Position numbers and translations under genes: made by a program
Assembly: GCA_002328075.1 (NCBI GenBank)
Contig: DCVT01000046.1
Coordinates: 23,323-87,322, forward strand
Direction: 5' to 3'
DNA from: Anaerolineales bacterium UBA2181
GTDB lineage: Bacteria > Chloroflexota > Anaerolineae > Promineifilales > UBA4811
Length of the DNA: 64,000 nucleotides
Shown here: piece by piece, positions 43,133-52,612 of the stretch
Position numbering within the stretch: position 1 is the first letter of the stretch
Layout: each line of letters begins with the position of its first letter
The notes under the pieces: generated by a model
The model's database searches: none
Seen by the model: only the letters and a program-made list of their open reading frames with translations
Told to the model about the DNA's origin: nothing

Positions 43133-43966
43133 CTAACCCCGTGCTTGAAGGTGCTGCCGGCAGAAATCCAGCGACGCGACCAGGTTGGCGCGGACGCGAT
43201 CCTCGTCGTCGCTCTCCATCGCGTCCGGCCCGGTCTCAACCGCAACGTCGCCGGCATACCCATCGGTTGCCAGCCGGTGAAGGAAGCGGTCCAGTTGCAG
43301 TTTTCCCTGGTGCGGCAGTCGATGCTCGCGGCCGTCAAAGTTCGAGAGGTGCACGTGGCGCACCCGGTCCTGGGCCCGTGTGTAGGCCTTCAGCGGATCT
43401 ACCCGCCAGGTGCCGCAGTGGGTGGTGTCCAGCGTCAGGTGTTCAAACCGAGTTGACCACTCCTCCAGCGTGTTCCACTCACAGGCATTGATTGGCCAAC
43501 CAAAGAGACGTTGCTGCGGCATGATCTCGACGGCGATGGCCACCTCGGTGCTGGCTTGAAGAAACGGAAGACCTTGCTGGAACCAGGTGATGTCGGCGTG
43601 GTTGCGACGCCACAGAAGGGGAATAGTGCGTTGTCGGTGCGCTGTAACCAGGATACTAAGAGGCCAGCGCACGGGAAGATGAACGACCACCACATCCGCA
43701 CCCAACGTCTCCGCCAGCTTGACGGACCGCTCCGCCCTCTCCCCCGCGGACGCCGGCCAACCCGGGATGTTGAGAAGGAAGGGGCTATGGACGGCCCCAA
43801 CGCGCAGCCGATGCTGTTCTGACAGTCTTGCCAGGTAAGCGGGTTGCCATGTGTCCGGACGGTGGTCAATCAGGATTTCCACCCCCTCAAAGCCAGAGCC
43901 AGCTGCCAGTTCGAATACGCGTGCCAAACCGTAACAGTGAAGAGAACCGGTTGAGAGCAGAATCAT
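43133..43966 (-). CDS. sugar phosphate isomerase/epimerase-like TIM-barrel protein
   Basis: 277 residues from ATG 43966. Features of the xylose isomerase-like TIM-barrel (AP endonuclease 2) family: a metal-ligand Glu after VEI (VEIMPQQR), LTLDTTHCGTWR with an Asp and His, and HVHLSNFDGREH. Family members isomerise or epimerise sugars such as inosose, or act as endonucleases. Substrate unknown. The convergent mmdB stop is 22 bases away. Confidence 0.7.
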   Translation of the reverse strand: MILLSTGSLHCYGLARVFELAAGSGFEGVEILIDHRPDTWQPAYLARLSEQHRLRVGAVHSPFLLNIPGWPASAGERAERSVKLAETLGADVVVVHLPVRWPLSILVTAHRQRTIPLLWRRNHADITWFQQGLPFLQASTEVAIAVEIMPQQRLFGWPINACEWNTLEEWSTRFEHLTLDTTHCGTWRVDPLKAYTRAQDRVRHVHLSNFDGREHRLPHQGKLQLDRFLHRLATDGYAGDVAVETGPDAMESDDEDRVRANLVASLDFCRQHLQARG

Positions 43967-44119
43967 GGCCAACCTCGCCGGGTGGAATGGGACGGACTTC
44001 CGTCCAGATTGTCGGAGGAGACGCTGTTCGCCGTCGACCACCCGTCAAGCGTACTCGCCAACGTGCGCTGCCTGGTATCTGGGGATCTGGGCGCCATTAC
44101 TCACCGTCGAGTTCGGCCG

Positions 44120-45922
44120 TCACGGTTGGCCGGTGATGGTCCGTTGCAGGGCCGGAACGAAATGGTCGCGGGCGACGACCTCCCAGCTCATCAGCTGGGC
44201 AACCCGCTGTCCCCGGTTAAGCAGCGCTCGCGCTTGCGCATCGGTGACCGGAAGCGTAGCTCGCACCGCCAGCGCCACAGCATGGCTGCTGGCCTTCTCC
44301 AGGCGGTCGCGGACCTGTTGGTCGATCCACAGTGCATCCCAGGGGGAATAGACCTGCAGCCCATCAGCCAGCGTGATGTAGTCGGCCTGGACCAGGTTGG
44401 GAAGATACGGCAGGCCGGCCTGGCGGGCAGCCTGTTCAACACAACCTATGCAACCGGAGACGGTGCTGACAACCGCCAGGGCACCTGAGGCGAGCGGCTC
44501 CACCTGGGAGATGCCAAAGGGCTCATAGGTCGACTGGCCGAACTCCAGATGGGTCCCCAGGCGAAGGTCGTCAAAGGTCATATCCGCCGGCATGCGCACC
44601 CCGCACCACTCGCGAGCCCAGCCCAATTGATTGACCAAGACAACCTTAACCGCCTGCGAACCCGCGTTGAAGGCTTTGATGGCCCGGTAAAGCGGCAGCT
44701 CGTGGCCAATCAGATCGCCGTTGTTGCGGCGGTGGACAACCGGCCAACCGTATTCCGCTTCCCAACGGCAGACATCCTCAGCGGGACGCCCGGCCGGCAG
44801 GCTGGTGGAGAGGATAAAAAACAGCGCCGTCTTGTTGTCCGACGCCAACACCGGGTCCAGCCTCTCCAGGACCAACAGATCGCGCCAGAGGCCCTTGCTG
44901 ATGAGCAATCGAGTCACGTGGGTGAAGACATAGTCCGGCGGATAACCCAGCAAATTGCGACCGTATTCCCGCAGCCGAGAAGTGGCGGCGAGCCGCTCTT
45001 CCAGCGTGACCGACCTCACCGCCACACCGCTCCACAACAGATCGATGGGAGCGGTGGCAAACTGCCCGCCCAGGAACCGGAGCTCCTCCTTGACCCAGTA
45101 ACCGGCTGCCAGGATCCGGTGGAGACGGACGGCACGTTTGATCAACGCGTGTTTGAAAAAGTCGCTCCGATCACCGAACAACTGGTCCAGCGTCAACCCA
45201 GCCGGGCGCGCCAGCCGTAGCACATTGTAAAATCGCGTGTCGTGACCCGGATGGTCTTCCACCAGGATGCGAGCAGTGGCCATTTCGTGGGCATGAAAGA
45301 GCAACCACCAGCGGTCAGGATCGGCCATCTGGCAATAGAAGGCCAGCGGCAGTCCCATCCACTCGTGCGCCACCAGCAGACAGGTGCGCTCATCAGACCG
45401 AACCAACAGCGCCAGCGCAGCATAGGCCGGAGCGGCCGCACGGACGGTGGATTCGAATTCCGAGTTCCATTCATACCGGTCGGATTCGATCCGGTAGTGC
45501 TGCCACAGGTTGGCCTTGAACCGGTTGGTTTCGTCCAGGCTGACAGTGGCGGCATCCACCAGCAGAACCTCATGGTTGTGTCCGGCGCCACCCGTAGCGC
45601 CGGCAAAGGTACGCCGGCCGTACAGCAGTCGGACCTGGAGACGGTCTTCCAGCGCCGCCAGACCACGCGATATGTCGGCCGCGGCCTGGTCCACGCCGTG
45701 CCACGACGAATAGATGATCTCCAGGCGGTTGTCGGCGGCCGTCAAACGATCCATTTCGGCCGGGCTGGCGGTATCCATGGGGCCCACCAGCAACGTGCGG
45801 CCGACGGCGGCGTTGTAGGCAGGGGAATCCAGCAGGCCGTCCAGCAACGCACCGATGCCGCCGACCTTGAAACCGGCTTCATGCGTGGCGTGAACCAGCA
45901 GATCTATTTGCGGGGCTTTCAT
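44120..45922 (-). CDS. glycosyltransferase, large GT-B type (GT5/GT4-like)
   Basis: 600 residues with two Rossmann-like domains: the N-terminal KVGGIGALLDGLLDS loop (nucleotide-sugar Gly loop) and the C-terminal STYEPFGISQVEPLASGA acidic EX7E-type motif. Overall pattern is closest to glycogen synthase-like/GT5 enzymes with an insert. Acceptor and donor not assignable. Its start overlaps the upstream inositol-phosphatase stop by 4 bases (45919/45922), so it belongs to a cell-surface sugar operon. Confidence 0.7.
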   Translation of the reverse strand: MKAPQIDLLVHATHEAGFKVGGIGALLDGLLDSPAYNAAVGRTLLVGPMDTASPAEMDRLTAADNRLEIIYSSWHGVDQAAADISRGLAALEDRLQVRLLYGRRTFAGATGGAGHNHEVLLVDAATVSLDETNRFKANLWQHYRIESDRYEWNSEFESTVRAAAPAYAALALLVRSDERTCLLVAHEWMGLPLAFYCQMADPDRWWLLFHAHEMATARILVEDHPGHDTRFYNVLRLARPAGLTLDQLFGDRSDFFKHALIKRAVRLHRILAAGYWVKEELRFLGGQFATAPIDLLWSGVAVRSVTLEERLAATSRLREYGRNLLGYPPDYVFTHVTRLLISKGLWRDLLVLERLDPVLASDNKTALFFILSTSLPAGRPAEDVCRWEAEYGWPVVHRRNNGDLIGHELPLYRAIKAFNAGSQAVKVVLVNQLGWAREWCGVRMPADMTFDDLRLGTHLEFGQSTYEPFGISQVEPLASGALAVVSTVSGCIGCVEQAARQAGLPYLPNLVQADYITLADGLQVYSPWDALWIDQQVRDRLEKASSHAVALAVRATLPVTDAQARALLNRGQRVAQLMSWEVVARDHFVPALQRTITGQP

Positions 45923-46761
45923 AGCACCTCTTGGCCAACTCGCCAGCCGGCAACGGCCCAGCGGCCGAGGCGAGCGGTTGCCGACAACTTGACATGGACT
46001 CCGTTTTGAACTGCATTCAGCATCTCTTGGGTGGCAGCAGCGGCCGTTGGGAAAAACCGGCCGGCGTAATCATCACCCGCGACCAGTGGAAAAGGGTCCG
46101 GCGCGTTGGGCAAGAGCGGCCCACACCAACGACCGGCTTCCTGAACGAGGAGCCAGCCGGCCGCCAGGTCCCAGATGTGGGGGGCAATCTGAATCGATGC
46201 AACGGCAATCCCTTGGGCCACGGCCGCCAGATCGTAGGCCGCCGAACCCAGAATGCGTGGTTTTTGTGGCAGCGATACCTCCAGGTAGCGCCAGGAGCGG
46301 CTGCACAGAGCGACAAAGCTGTTCCGCTCCGACACGACACCGGGCAGATCGCCAAGTCGAACCCCGTTCAGGAAGGCGCCTTGGCCACGGACCGCCCAGA
46401 ACTCGGCTTCAAGACCGGGCATCACCAACACGCCGACAACCGGCACTCCGGCCGCCAGAACCCCGATGGAACAGCCCCAGTAGCGGACTCCCAGAGCATA
46501 GTTGTTCGTTCCATCCAACGGGTCGATGACCCATGTGAAGGGTTGGCCATCATAGGTGGTGGCACCCTCTTCAGAGAGGACGGCATGGTCTGGAAAACAG
46601 GCCCGTATCTGACCGCTGATGAATGCATCCACCGCGCGGTCAGCTTCGGTCACCACGCTGCCGTCGGACTTTTCCTCGGTCGCCGCCCGGCCGTGCCACT
46701 GGAGCAGTTGTAGTCCAGCTTCGCGGCCCCATTGGCGGGCCCGATTCAGCAGGTCATTCAT
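45919..46761 (-). CDS. inositol monophosphatase-family phosphatase
   Basis: 280 residues. Motif A is VIDPLDGTNNYALG near residue 85 and motif B is HIWDLAAGWLLVQEAG near 200; the metal-binding Glu is in LSEEGA. The family includes inositol-1-phosphatase, 3'(2'),5'-bisphosphate nucleotidase and histidinol-phosphatase. ATG 46761 overlaps the upstream SDR stop (46758-46760). In this operon it may act on a sugar phosphate. Confidence 0.85.
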   Translation of the reverse strand: MNDLLNRARQWGREAGLQLLQWHGRAATEEKSDGSVVTEADRAVDAFISGQIRACFPDHAVLSEEGATTYDGQPFTWVIDPLDGTNNYALGVRYWGCSIGVLAAGVPVVGVLVMPGLEAEFWAVRGQGAFLNGVRLGDLPGVVSERNSFVALCSRSWRYLEVSLPQKPRILGSAAYDLAAVAQGIAVASIQIAPHIWDLAAGWLLVQEAGRWCGPLLPNAPDPFPLVAGDDYAGRFFPTAAAATQEMLNAVQNGVHVKLSATARLGRWAVAGWRVGQEVL

Positions 46762-47723
46762 GCCTGGGTCCGGAAATGGTCGATCACTTGCTGCAGGGTC
46801 TGATCCAATTGGACAGTGGGTTTCCACCCCACCAGGCGACCGATCTTGCTCAAATCGGGAATTCGGCGCTGCATGTCCTCGAAACCAGGAGCATACGCCT
46901 GGTCATACGGAACGTACTCTATTCGTGACTCGCTGCCCGCCATGGCGATGATTCGCATGGCCAGTTCCTGGATGGTCACCTCCTCGTCCGTCCCAACGTT
47001 GCAGATCTCACCCACCGCGGTTGGCTGTTCGGCCAGTTGGATGAGGGCCCGAACCGTGTCAGCCACATTGCAGAAGCAGCGCGACTGCTGGCCGGTGCCG
47101 TAGACCTGCAAGTTCTCCCCAGCCAGCGCCCACTGCACGAAACGAGGAATCACCATGCCGTACCGACCGGTCTGGCGGGGTCCCACCGTGTTAAAGAGCC
47201 GGGCTACAATGACCGGCAGGTTCCGCTCCCGGTGATAGGCAAGCGCCAGGAATTCGTCCACCGCCTTGCTGGCGGCATAGGCCCAACGGCTTCGGTGAGT
47301 GGGTCCCATGAGACGGTCATCTTGTTCACAAAAAGGGACCCGCACGCCTTTTCCATAGACTTCAGAGGTTGAGGCGATCAGGACTTTGCGGCGGTAGCGG
47401 TTAGCCAGCCGGAGGACGGTTTCAGTTCCCAGGATGTTGGTTTCAATGGTGCGCACCGGCTGCTCGACAATGAGCTTGACCCCCACCGCCGCCGCCAGGT
47501 GGAAAATGATGTCGCATTCGCTGGCCAGGCGGTCCATCACCGTTTCGTTGGTGATGGTCTCGATGGCAAAACCAAATCCAGGTTGTTGATGGAGATGAGC
47601 AATGTTCTCCAAACGGCCGGTGGAGAGATCGTCTACCACCATGACCCGATGACCCTGAGCCAAGAGCTGCTCTGACAGATGGCTACCAATAAAGCCGGCG
47701 CCGCCGGTGATCAACGCACGCAT
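46758..47723 (-). CDS. NAD-dependent epimerase (GalE-like or UDP-glucuronate-type)
   Basis: 321 residues of an extended SDR: GGAGFIGSHL at the N terminus, the Ser/Thr in STSEVYG near 125 and YAASK near 150. The RHDGRYGMVIPRF-like RQTGRYGMVIPRF and RCFCNVADTV segments resemble UDP-glucuronate decarboxylase/epimerase-type enzymes. ATG 47723 has AAGGAG upstream and a divergent promoter at 47753-47780. It supplies a sugar nucleotide to the downstream glycosyltransferase. Confidence 0.85.
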   Translation of the reverse strand: MRALITGGAGFIGSHLSEQLLAQGHRVMVVDDLSTGRLENIAHLHQQPGFGFAIETITNETVMDRLASECDIIFHLAAAVGVKLIVEQPVRTIETNILGTETVLRLANRYRRKVLIASTSEVYGKGVRVPFCEQDDRLMGPTHRSRWAYAASKAVDEFLALAYHRERNLPVIVARLFNTVGPRQTGRYGMVIPRFVQWALAGENLQVYGTGQQSRCFCNVADTVRALIQLAEQPTAVGEICNVGTDEEVTIQELAMRIIAMAGSESRIEYVPYDQAYAPGFEDMQRRIPDLSKIGRLVGWKPTVQLDQTLQQVIDHFRTQA

Positions 47724-47752
47724 ACTGACACTCCTTGTTAGCAGGCACGGTG

Positions 47753-47780
47753 ATTATAGCAGCGCGAACGGATTGCACAA
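47753..47780 (-). promoter_or_regulatory. promoter of the sugar-nucleotide operon
   Basis: Minus strand: TTGTGC (47780-47775), 16 bases, perfect TATAAT (47758-47753), 30 bases upstream of ATG 47723. Confidence 0.6.
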
Positions 47781-47817
47781 CTGCCGCCGGCCAAAGTATC
47801 CTCATATGGGTTGCAGT

Positions 47818-47846
47818 TTGACCGAGAACGCTTTGCGCCGTATACT
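47818..47846 (+). promoter_or_regulatory. promoter of the MFS transporter gene
   Basis: TTGACC at 47818-47823, 17-base spacer, TATACT at 47841-47846. ATG 47880 is 33 bases downstream. Divergent from the sugar operon promoter. Confidence 0.65.
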
Positions 47847-47879
47847 GCTGCGGAATAATCCTGTGGCAATCGAGTGACC

Positions 47880-49169
47880 ATGAATCCACTACCCCCCACC
47901 GCTCACCCACCACAACCTGGATGGCGCGACCTTCCGCGCAACCTCTGGGCAGTGAGCCTGACCAGCTTTTTGATGGACATTTCGAGTGAGATGGTCATCA
48001 ACATCGTCCCCCTCTTTTTGAGCGGCGTGCTCGGGGTGAAGACCAATGTCATCGGACTCATCGAGGGCGTCGCCGAGGCCACTGCCAGCCTGCTCAAGGT
48101 CTTCTCGGGCTGGCTTTCGGACCGGCTTGGCGGCCGCAAGTGGGTGGCGGTTGCCGGTTACGGGTTATCAGCCGTAGCCAAGCCGTTCTTTTACTGGGCC
48201 GGCTCGTGGGGCGCAGTTGCGGCCGTACGGTGGGCGGACCGGGTTGGCAAGGGGATTCGAACCGCGCCGCGGGACGCACTGGTGGCGGACAGCATCGACG
48301 AGCAACACCGCGGAATCGCATTCGGCTTTCACCGGGCGGCGGACACCGCCGGGGCAGCGGTAGGTCTCCTGGTGGCCATGCTGGTCGTCTGGCTCTCGCA
48401 GCAAAGCGGCGAGTTCTCGCTGGGGACGTTTCAGGCAGTTGTATTGGTGAGCGTGATTCCGGCCTTCCTGGCCGTGCTCTCATTGGCGGTGGGAGCTCGG
48501 GAGGTCAATATCCGCGGCAAACGGTCCGCTCCTCAAATCCGCTTGAAGGGCCTGGGCAAGCGGTTCGCCGTATTCCTGTTGCTGGTGGGGCTCTTCGACC
48601 TGGGCAACTCGTCAGACGCGTTTCTGGTGCTGCGGGTCCGGGAGGCAGGAACTAGCGTGCTCGGCATCCTGGGAATGGTTTTCGTCTTTAACCTGGTCTA
48701 CACAGCGGTTTCGGCACCGGCCGGCGCGCTATCAGACCGGATTGGGCGCCGGGCGTTGCTGATCAGCGGCTGGATGGTCTACGCGCTGATCTACCTGGGT
48801 TTTGCGCTGATGCAGGCACCCTGGCAGGGGTGGCTCTTGTACGCGGTGTATGGGGCCTACTACGGGCTCGCATACGGCACCGCCAAGGCCCTGGTGGCGG
48901 ATGTCGTTCCGGCACAGTTGCGTGGGACGGCCTACGGCACGTATAGTGCGGTCTTGGGCATTTTGGACCTACCCGCTTCGGTGATTGCGGGCGTTCTATG
49001 GGATGGCATCGGCGGATTCGGCGGGTTCGGACCTGCGGCACCGTTTCTATTTGGGTCAGCTACCGCCCTGTTGGCAGCGGTTGGCATGATGCTGTGGCAC
49101 GGCGACCGGCCCGCGGCCGGCGCTCTCGATTCGGCGGGCCGGGTTTCAAATGGCTCAAACGAACCATAG
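47880..49169 (+). CDS. MFS transporter
   Basis: 429 residues with about 12 transmembrane helices. The loop 2-3 motif is DRLGGRKWVAVAGY (MFS motif A), and a second copy DRIGRRALLISGW lies in the C-terminal half. The start MNPLPPTAHPPQPGWRDLP has the charged loop before helix 1 (SFLMDISSEMVINIVPLF), which resembles the drug/unknown-substrate subfamily near YwoD/TMEM-like transporters. Substrate not assignable. The following hdrC promoter begins over its stop codon. Confidence 0.85.
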   Translation: MNPLPPTAHPPQPGWRDLPRNLWAVSLTSFLMDISSEMVINIVPLFLSGVLGVKTNVIGLIEGVAEATASLLKVFSGWLSDRLGGRKWVAVAGYGLSAVAKPFFYWAGSWGAVAAVRWADRVGKGIRTAPRDALVADSIDEQHRGIAFGFHRAADTAGAAVGLLVAMLVVWLSQQSGEFSLGTFQAVVLVSVIPAFLAVLSLAVGAREVNIRGKRSAPQIRLKGLGKRFAVFLLLVGLFDLGNSSDAFLVLRVREAGTSVLGILGMVFVFNLVYTAVSAPAGALSDRIGRRALLISGWMVYALIYLGFALMQAPWQGWLLYAVYGAYYGLAYGTAKALVADVVPAQLRGTAYGTYSAVLGILDLPASVIAGVLWDGIGGFGGFGPAAPFLFGSATALLAAVGMMLWHGDRPAAGALDSAGRVSNGSNEP

Positions 49170-49195
49170 ACAAGCACACTCGTCCTTCCTATACT
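49167..49195 (+). promoter_or_regulatory. promoter of the hdrCB / regulator block
   Basis: TAGACA (49167-49172; five of six consensus bases), 17-base spacer, TATACT (49190-49195). It overlaps the MFS stop codon. Transcription would begin near 49202, 78 bases before TTG 49280. Confidence 0.65.
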
Positions 49196-49279
49196 ACCTC
49201 CGCATGGTCGGTTTGCCCCGTGCGATTCTAGGAGCGCGCAAGGTGGCGCGATCCAGGTGAGCCACAGAGGAGGTTACCC

Positions 49280-49861
49280 TTGTCATCGGATTCGGAAGTC
49301 ATTAACCTGACAGAGATCAGGCGAGACACCGCCTTTGCGGAGTCTCTCACGCCGGTCGGACACGAGCTAAAGCGGTGCATTCAATGCGGAACCTGCACTG
49401 CCTCTTGCCCGTCGGCCGCGTTTATGGACGTTACGCCACGCCAGATGTGGCGCATGGCAAACCTGGGACTGGCAGATCAGGTGCTCCACACGAAAACCAT
49501 GTGGCTGTGCACGGTCTGTTACGAGTGCCAGGTGAGTTGTCCTCGGGGAATCCCGTTGACTGAAGCAATCGCCCGGCTTAAGCAGATGGCGATCCAAGAA
49601 CGGATCAAAGGGTTCAAGGAAAGCACTGCCTTTTACCGGGCCTTTAGCGACGTCATGCGCCGTTATGGCAAGATGCGTGAGATGGAATTCATGGTGCGGT
49701 ACTTTATGTCCACCAACCTGCTTTCGGCGACCGGTTTCGCCGGGATGGGGCTCAAGATGCTCCAGCGGGGCAAGGTCAAACCAGAAATGCCTCAACTGGG
49801 TGGCGAAGGGCGTCTGGACAAGCTGTTTGACCGGGTGGCAGAACTGGAGGGGCGGCGATGA
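49280..49861 (+). CDS. hdrC: heterodisulfide reductase subunit C-like protein
   Basis: 193 residues. Two [4Fe-4S] ferredoxin motifs are clear: C33, C36, C39, C43 followed by Pro, and C77, C80, C83, C87 followed by Pro, matching HdrC. It shuttles electrons between HdrA and the HdrB active site. Start is a TTG at 49280 after GAGGAGGTTACCC; the next Met is too far inside the domain. Its stop overlaps hdrB by 4 bases. No methanogen coenzyme M/B genes are present, so the terminal substrate is not the methanogenic heterodisulfide. Confidence 0.88.
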   Translation: MSSDSEVINLTEIRRDTAFAESLTPVGHELKRCIQCGTCTASCPSAAFMDVTPRQMWRMANLGLADQVLHTKTMWLCTVCYECQVSCPRGIPLTEAIARLKQMAIQERIKGFKESTAFYRAFSDVMRRYGKMREMEFMVRYFMSTNLLSATGFAGMGLKMLQRGKVKPEMPQLGGEGRLDKLFDRVAELEGRR

Positions 49862-50733
49862 AATACCTGTTCTACCCCGGTTGTTCGATGGAGACCTCTG
49901 CGCTCGAGTACACGACCTCCATGCTGGGCGTGCTCAAGACGTTGGGCGCGGAGATCGAGGAGCTCGAAAACTGGACTTGCTGTGGCGCCAGCGTGGGCGC
50001 AGTGATGAGCGATTTGCTCGGCGTGGTTCTTCCAGCCCGCAACCTTGCTTTGGCGGAAAAGGCGGGTGATGGCAGGGAACTCATTGCCGGCTGCAGCGCA
50101 TGCTACACCAACTTGCGCAAGGCGACCGAGGCAGCCCGGGACCGGGCATCGCTGGCCAAGATCAACCAGGCGTTGGAGGTCGAGAACCTGGCGTTCCGGG
50201 GCACCGTCAACACGCGCCATCTGCTGGACGTCCTGGCGAACGATTTTGACATGGACACCATCAAGTCCCACGTCAAGCGTCCGCTGACGGGTCTGACAGT
50301 GGCACCCTACTATGGATGCCAGACGGTTCGACCGTACAGCCCGTTCGATGACCATAACCACCCGACCTCGATGGTTCGCATTCTGGAGGCTTTGGGCGCC
50401 AAGGTTCACCACCATCTCCACGAGGCGACCTGTTGCGGGACGGCCCTGCTGACGACCAAACCGGAGGCCGGGTTCACCATTGCCGGGACCATCCTGGAGG
50501 CATCCAGCCCGGCCGATTGCATCGCAACGGTTTGTCCCATGTGCCACATGAACCTGGACAGTTACCAGGATAAGGTATCCAAGGTGCTGGGAAAGACGAT
50601 CAGCATCCCGGTGGTGTTTCTGCCGCAGTTGATGGGGCTGGCCTTTGGATTGGAGGAGAGCACCCTGTTGTTCAAGCGGTTGATGGTGTCCGCAAAACCG
50701 ATGCTGGAGCGTGTGGGCGCTGCCCAGGGATAG
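49858..50733 (+). CDS. hdrB: heterodisulfide reductase subunit B-like protein
   Basis: 291 residues with two complete CCG domains, the catalytic Fe-S signature of HdrB: C9, C41-C42-G, C79, C82 and C154, C192-C193-G, C226, C229. HdrB holds two noncubane [4Fe-4S] clusters that split disulfides. All ligand cysteines are present, so it should be active. Overlaps hdrC (ATGA). The substrate could be a different disulfide or a protein disulfide; in non-methanogens Hdr-like enzymes often act with ferredoxin/NADH instead. Confidence 0.9.
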   Translation: MKYLFYPGCSMETSALEYTTSMLGVLKTLGAEIEELENWTCCGASVGAVMSDLLGVVLPARNLALAEKAGDGRELIAGCSACYTNLRKATEAARDRASLAKINQALEVENLAFRGTVNTRHLLDVLANDFDMDTIKSHVKRPLTGLTVAPYYGCQTVRPYSPFDDHNHPTSMVRILEALGAKVHHHLHEATCCGTALLTTKPEAGFTIAGTILEASSPADCIATVCPMCHMNLDSYQDKVSKVLGKTISIPVVFLPQLMGLAFGLEESTLLFKRLMVSAKPMLERVGAAQG

Positions 50734-50772
50734 TCTCCAGCAGGGATCGCCCGCGCGGAAGGTGGTGTGCCG

Positions 50773-51135
50773 ATGAAGCTTGCCGATGTCATTGAGGTGC
50801 TGGAAGGAAAGGTGATTTCGCAGGAGGCAGATCCCAATCTGGAGGTCACCTGCGTGAGCGCGGCCGACCTCATGAGTGACGTCTTGGCGTTTGCCGAGGG
50901 AGGATCTATCCTGTTGACCGGATTGTGCAACCCACAGGTGGTACGGACGGCCGAAATGGCAGACATCATTGCCATTGTTTTTGTGCGAGGCAAGATACCG
51001 CCGTCGGAGACCGTTGAACTGGCGGCCAAAAAGGGGATTCCGCTGATTGCGACCAAGTACACCATGTTTGAGATGGCGGGCCGGCTGTACGAGGCCGGAC
51101 TGCGCAGTTGCGATATCTCCTGTCGAATCACCTGA
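50773..51135 (+). CDS. DRTGG-domain protein (first copy)
   Basis: 120 residues with a DRTGG-like fold: a MKLADVIEVLEGKVISQEADP beginning, central hydrophobic strands and an ALVMADIIAIVFVRG-like helix, and a C-terminal region with PLIATKYTMFEMAGRLYEAGL. DRTGG domains occur next to CBS domains and hydrogenase or HdrA operons; ligand unknown, possibly a nucleotide. ATG 50773 is in a GTG-led frame at 50767. A second copy lies at 52192. Confidence 0.75.
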   Translation: MKLADVIEVLEGKVISQEADPNLEVTCVSAADLMSDVLAFAEGGSILLTGLCNPQVVRTAEMADIIAIVFVRGKIPPSETVELAAKKGIPLIATKYTMFEMAGRLYEAGLRSCDISCRIT

Positions 51136-51200
51136 TGATTTGAGCTCCCAGCTTGCCCTTTTCGTCCACCATGACCAGCCTGCGATCCTGTTAGCCTGCG

Positions 51201-52163
51201 ATGCCAGAACTCACGCGACTGCAGGAACTGATATACGAACTCGAGGTGCGGGAGGTGATGACACCAGATCCGGTGACCGTCACCCCCGACACCTCCATGG
51301 CCGAATTCCGGGAGATCCTCCGCGAGCACCGTATCTCAGGTGCTCCAGTGATGGAGGGGGACACCCTGGTGGGCATCATCAGCATCGAAGACCTGATCAA
51401 AACGCTGGCCGAGGGTCAAATGAACGTGACCGTGGGCGAGCGGATGAGGCGGTCGCCGATCACGGTGCCAGAACACAAGACTTTGATCCAGGCAGTTGTG
51501 AGTTTTCAGGACCATGGGTTCGGCCGCTTTCCGGTGGTGGATCACCGCGGCAAGCTGGTGGGGATCATCACCCAGGGTGACATCGTCAAAGGGCTCCTCA
51601 AGCGTTTGGAGGTGGAATACCACGAAGAAGAGGTTCGCCAATATCGCGCCAGTCACGTCTTTGAGGATATCTCCTCCGATCGCACCTGTATCACGTTGCA
51701 TTACCACGTGAACGCACAGGATTTCGACCGCGCGGGTGAGGCTTCCAGCCGGATCAAACGTGTGCTGAACCGTTTGGGCGCTCCGCCGCAGATCGTTCGG
51801 CGGCTGGCTATTGCAGCCTACGAGGCTGAGATGAACATCATCATCCACGCCCACACGACTGGCGAGATGGTGGCGGAGATCATGCCGGACCGGGTCACGT
51901 TGCGGGCGGACGACGCCGGGCCGGGAATCGCTGACATTGAACAGGCGATGCAGCCAGGCTTTTCGACCGCCAGTGAGTGGGTCCGGGAGCTGGGGTTTGG
52001 AGCCGGGATGGGGTTGGTCAACATCAAACGGTGCGCCGACGAAATGACCCTGGAATCGCCACCGGGTGGCGGCACCCATCTGAGTGTCGTCATCCGCATC
52101 GATCCCCCGTGGTTTTCCAACAATCACAACGGATCCAACCAGCAGCGATCATCCGCCGGGTGA
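51201..52163 (+). CDS. CBS-pair protein with a C-terminal histidine-kinase-like ATPase domain
   Basis: 320 residues. The N half has two CBS repeats (VREVMTPDPVTVTPDT... and VGERMRRSPITVPEHK...), which bind adenine nucleotides. The C half is an RsbW/anti-sigma-type HATPase: N box EAEMNIIIHAH, D box DDAGPGI near 235, and G box FGAGMGLVNI. No phosphoacceptor His is seen, so it is more like a serine kinase/anti-sigma factor (SpoIIAB, RsbW) than a two-component kinase. It could sense ATP/AMP and feed the phosphatase at 53921. Confidence 0.82.
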   Translation: MPELTRLQELIYELEVREVMTPDPVTVTPDTSMAEFREILREHRISGAPVMEGDTLVGIISIEDLIKTLAEGQMNVTVGERMRRSPITVPEHKTLIQAVVSFQDHGFGRFPVVDHRGKLVGIITQGDIVKGLLKRLEVEYHEEEVRQYRASHVFEDISSDRTCITLHYHVNAQDFDRAGEASSRIKRVLNRLGAPPQIVRRLAIAAYEAEMNIIIHAHTTGEMVAEIMPDRVTLRADDAGPGIADIEQAMQPGFSTASEWVRELGFGAGMGLVNIKRCADEMTLESPPGGGTHLSVVIRIDPPWFSNNHNGSNQQRSSAG

Positions 52164-52191
52164 TGTCTGCTGCCAAGCCGACAGGTGCAGG

Positions 52192-52536
52192 ATGAAGCTA
52201 GAAGCATTGGTGGAGCAACTGGGGTTGGAGCCACTAACCGCCAAGGACAAGCTGGACGTCACGGTGACGGGCGGGTACGCGTCGGACCTGCTGAGTTGCG
52301 CCATGGCCAAGGCGCAGGCGGGGAACATCTGGGTCACGGTGCAAAGCCATCCGAACATCGTGGCGGTGGCCAGCCTGCTCAATCTGGCAGCCATCGTGAT
52401 CACCGAGAACATGACCCCAGACCCCGCCACCCTGGAAAAGGGCGGCCAGGAAGGGGTCCCTCTGCTGCTCACACCAGATACAACCTACGTGACCGTCTGC
52501 AAGCTGTACGACCAGGGCGTGCACGGCGTCGATTGA
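52192..52536 (+). CDS. DRTGG-domain protein (second copy)
   Basis: 114 residues, MKLEALVEQLGLEP start, central GGYASDLLSCAMAKAQAGNIWVT and C-terminal PLLLTPDTTYVTVCKLYDQG. Same family and length as 50773-51135, but sequence identity is low, so it is a distinct paralogue and may form a heteromer with it. It follows the CBS-ATPase by 28 bases. Confidence 0.75.
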   Translation: MKLEALVEQLGLEPLTAKDKLDVTVTGGYASDLLSCAMAKAQAGNIWVTVQSHPNIVAVASLLNLAAIVITENMTPDPATLEKGGQEGVPLLLTPDTTYVTVCKLYDQGVHGVD

Positions 52537-52612
52537 TCATGGGCGTCACCAGTGCCGGCGCTCGGAGTCAGAGAGATCCGGCCGGGTGGTTGAGCACACG
52601 CGATCCGTTGGC